NCBI GenBank assembly: GCA_903933085.1
Contig: CAIZIN010000008.1
Location: forward strand, 1 to 5,723
Length of the DNA stretch: 5,723 bases
Reading direction: 5' to 3'
From: an uncultured bacterium
GTDB taxonomy: Bacteria > Patescibacteriota > Minisyncoccia > Phycocordibacterales > CAIZIN01
The position numbers and the translations under genes were made by a program. Shown here one piece after another: positions 5,142 to 5,723 of this stretch. Under the pieces are notes generated by a model. It saw nothing but the letters and a program-made list of their open reading frames with translations, was not told the DNA's origin and did not search any database. Numbering within the stretch: position 1 is the first letter of the stretch; each line of letters opens with the position of its first letter.

Positions 5142-5474
5142 TTACTTAACCAAATCAACAATCTTCTTTTTTATCATTCTAAAATGATATGGCGCTATTT
5201 TTCTAATAAATCTTCTAAATCTCTTTGTGCTGACCAATCTGAGTTGCGAAAGTAAGACACTAAACATGATTCCATCATGCTCAAGCGTATGATAATACAG
5301 ACCTTCTTTAGGCTTTGTACTCATTGGCAAAACCCACGCCAACTTGCTATTAAATTTTTTATACACGAGAACAGGTCTTTCAAAATAATCATTCTTTCCA
5401 TCTTGTTCATCACCCAAATTAATACCAATTGAACACCACCATATCTCTCTTTGATGAAATACAATATTATCCAA
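5142..5474 (-). CDS. MazF/PemK-like protein, N-terminal frame broken
   Basis: The open frame encodes 110 residues if translation starts at TTG5474, and covers the whole MazF core: REIWWCSIG (9-17), EQDG then R33-P34-VLV, VLPMST (48-53), SQLRLVSTKRF (76-86). R33 aligns with E. coli MazF R29; S52 replaces catalytic T52, with T53 next to it. It is a divergent paralogue of the protein at 4392-4781. The paralogue's N-terminal extension is present too, but in another frame from ATG5530 (MKKEFDKWNIEKKNL). In the core frame two TAA codons precede TTG5474, so a one-base deletion around 5472-5478 is the simplest explanation; one extra T would join the parts as NNLDNIVFHQ. It may be a recent pseudogene, a sequencing or assembly error, or a shortened toxin using TTG. 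Confidence 0.75.
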   Translation of the reverse strand: MDNIVFHQREIWWCSIGINLGDEQDGKNDYFERPVLVYKKFNSKLAWVLPMSTKPKEGLYYHTLEHDGIMFSVLLSQLRLVSTKRFRRFIRKIAPYHFRMIKKKIVDLVK

Positions 5475-5530
5475 TTATTATCTTCTAAATTTTTCTTTTC
5501 GATATTCCATTTATCAAATTCTTTTTTCAT
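5475..5530 (-). pseudogene. Detached 5' end of the second mazF-like gene
   Basis: From ATG5530 the frame reads MKKEFDKWNIEKKNLEDNN, matching the start of the intact paralogue (MKKDFDNWNENKKIID), then runs on out of frame to 5321 as unrelated sequence. Its promoter and ATG context are intact, so the original gene surely began here. Confidence 0.7.
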
Positions 5531-5567
5531 TTGTATAAATTATATTACAACAAATTATTTATACAAA
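5530..5567. promoter_or_regulatory. Promoter of the second mazF-like gene inside an 11-bp palindrome
   Basis: On the minus strand TTGTAT (5561-5566), 16 bp, TATAAT (5539-5544), 8 nt, ATG5530. A perfect inverted repeat with 11-bp arms (5530-5540 and 5557-5567, TTTGTATAAAT on the minus strand) brackets the -10 box and reaches the -35 box and the start codon. It has the look of an operator for a dimeric repressor or of a 5' hairpin. The start context is TACAAATG, as in the plus-strand small RNAs. Confidence 0.6.
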
Positions 5568-5580
5568 CATAAACACCAAA

Positions 5581-5604
5581 AGCCCCGCGGAGTACCGCGG
5601 GGCT
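5581..5604. repeat. GC-rich hairpin, copy 3, inverted loop
   Basis: AGCCCCGCGG, AGTA, CCGCGGGGCT: the same 10-bp stem as at 3484 and 4819, but the loop is the reverse complement (AGTA for TACT). On the minus strand CTTTTGG follows. It lies 51-74 bp upstream of the detached start, as copy 2 lies 38-61 bp upstream of the intact paralogue. Confidence 0.85.
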
Positions 5605-5628
5605 TAGGCTTAAGTGAATTAATTAGAA

Positions 5629-5704
5629 AACTTGATCTACCTAAGGCAAGGCCTTGGTACCCTCACTTGGTACCCTTTACCGAAGGCCGGGCCTTGGTAC
5701 CCTA
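5629..5704. repeat. GGTACC mosaic repeat array 2
   Basis: Three GGTACC sites (5656, 5669, 5696). Block B (5629-5663) comes first and block A (5664-5704) second, the reverse of the order in array 1. The array lies about 100-175 bp upstream of the second mazF-like start, the same relative place as array 1 to the first. Confidence 0.85.
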
Positions 5705-5723
5705 CCGCGGAGTACCGCGGGGC
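5705..5723. repeat. GC-rich hairpin, copy 4, partial
   Basis: CCGCGG, AGTA, CCGCGGGGC, running off the right edge. The left arm lacks the AGCC of the other copies, being fused directly to block A of array 2. It suggests that the repeat landscape continues to the right. Confidence 0.7.

Noticed and set aside
5505..5515. Programmed -1 frameshift at the slippery A-AAT-TTA in the second mazF-like gene
   Set aside because: The heptamer is in the right phase, but after slippage the new frame meets TAA-TAA before reaching the core, so it cannot restore the protein.
5321..5530. 69-codon frame from ATG5530 as a separate protein
   Set aside because: Only the first 19 or so codons resemble the paralogue; the rest is the mazF core read in the wrong frame.
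4883..5704. CRISPR array
   Set aside because: Units are only 13-35 bp apart, there are no unique spacers of even length, and no cas gene is present.

Overview
The window looks like accessory sequence from a small, AT-rich bacterial genome, most likely a Candidate Phyla Radiation (Patescibacteria/Parcubacteria-like) lineage. This is inferred from the gene types (exported LCAT-like lipase, NYN nuclease, solitary MazF-like proteins), from ATG codons lying only 8-10 nt after good -10 boxes with no Shine-Dalgarno (leaderless mRNAs), and from many GC-rich hairpins in AT-rich spacers. No rRNA or marker gene confirms it.

All recognisable protein genes are on the minus strand. Right to left they are: a MazF/PemK-like protein with a broken N-terminal frame (5142-5474, detached start at 5530), an intact paralogue (4392-4781), a secreted helical protein of unknown function (3563-4003), an NYN/PIN-like nuclease (2673-3335), and the first 734 residues of a large exported alpha/beta hydrolase of the LCAT-like lipase type (1-2203, continuing past the left edge). 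They do not form one operon: almost every gap has its own terminator and promoter.

The gaps are the most interesting part. Three plus-strand promoters close to the sigma70 consensus (2357-2384, 4306-4334, 5056-5083) each face the 3' end of a minus-strand nuclease-type gene. In all three, exactly 5 nt separate the -10 box from the motif TACAA(A)TG, hairpins with GNRA or UUCG loops follow, and the transcript is predicted to stop at a terminator at or near the end of the nuclease gene. This predicts three short structured RNAs (about 210, 80 and 50 nt), each convergent with a putative ribonuclease. No conventional antitoxin gene lies beside the MazF-like genes, so the RNAs are candidate partners or regulators. 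This is inference from layout, not a proven system.

Both mazF-like genes also share an upstream module: a GC-rich perfect hairpin of 10-bp stem, then a mosaic of GGTACC-containing repeats whose two blocks occur in opposite order in the two copies. The hairpin also follows the secreted-protein gene inside a 41-bp exact repeat. Two perfect DnaA boxes (TGTGGATAA) lie in gaps at 2260 and 3447.

Gene-free stretches: 2204-2672 holds divergent promoters, nested inverted repeats, a candidate ncRNA and a terminator; 3336-3562 holds terminators, a DnaA box and the repeat hairpin; 4004-4391 holds a strong terminator, several hairpins and a small RNA unit; 4782-5141 and 5531-5723 hold the repeat modules, promoters and a tiny RNA unit.
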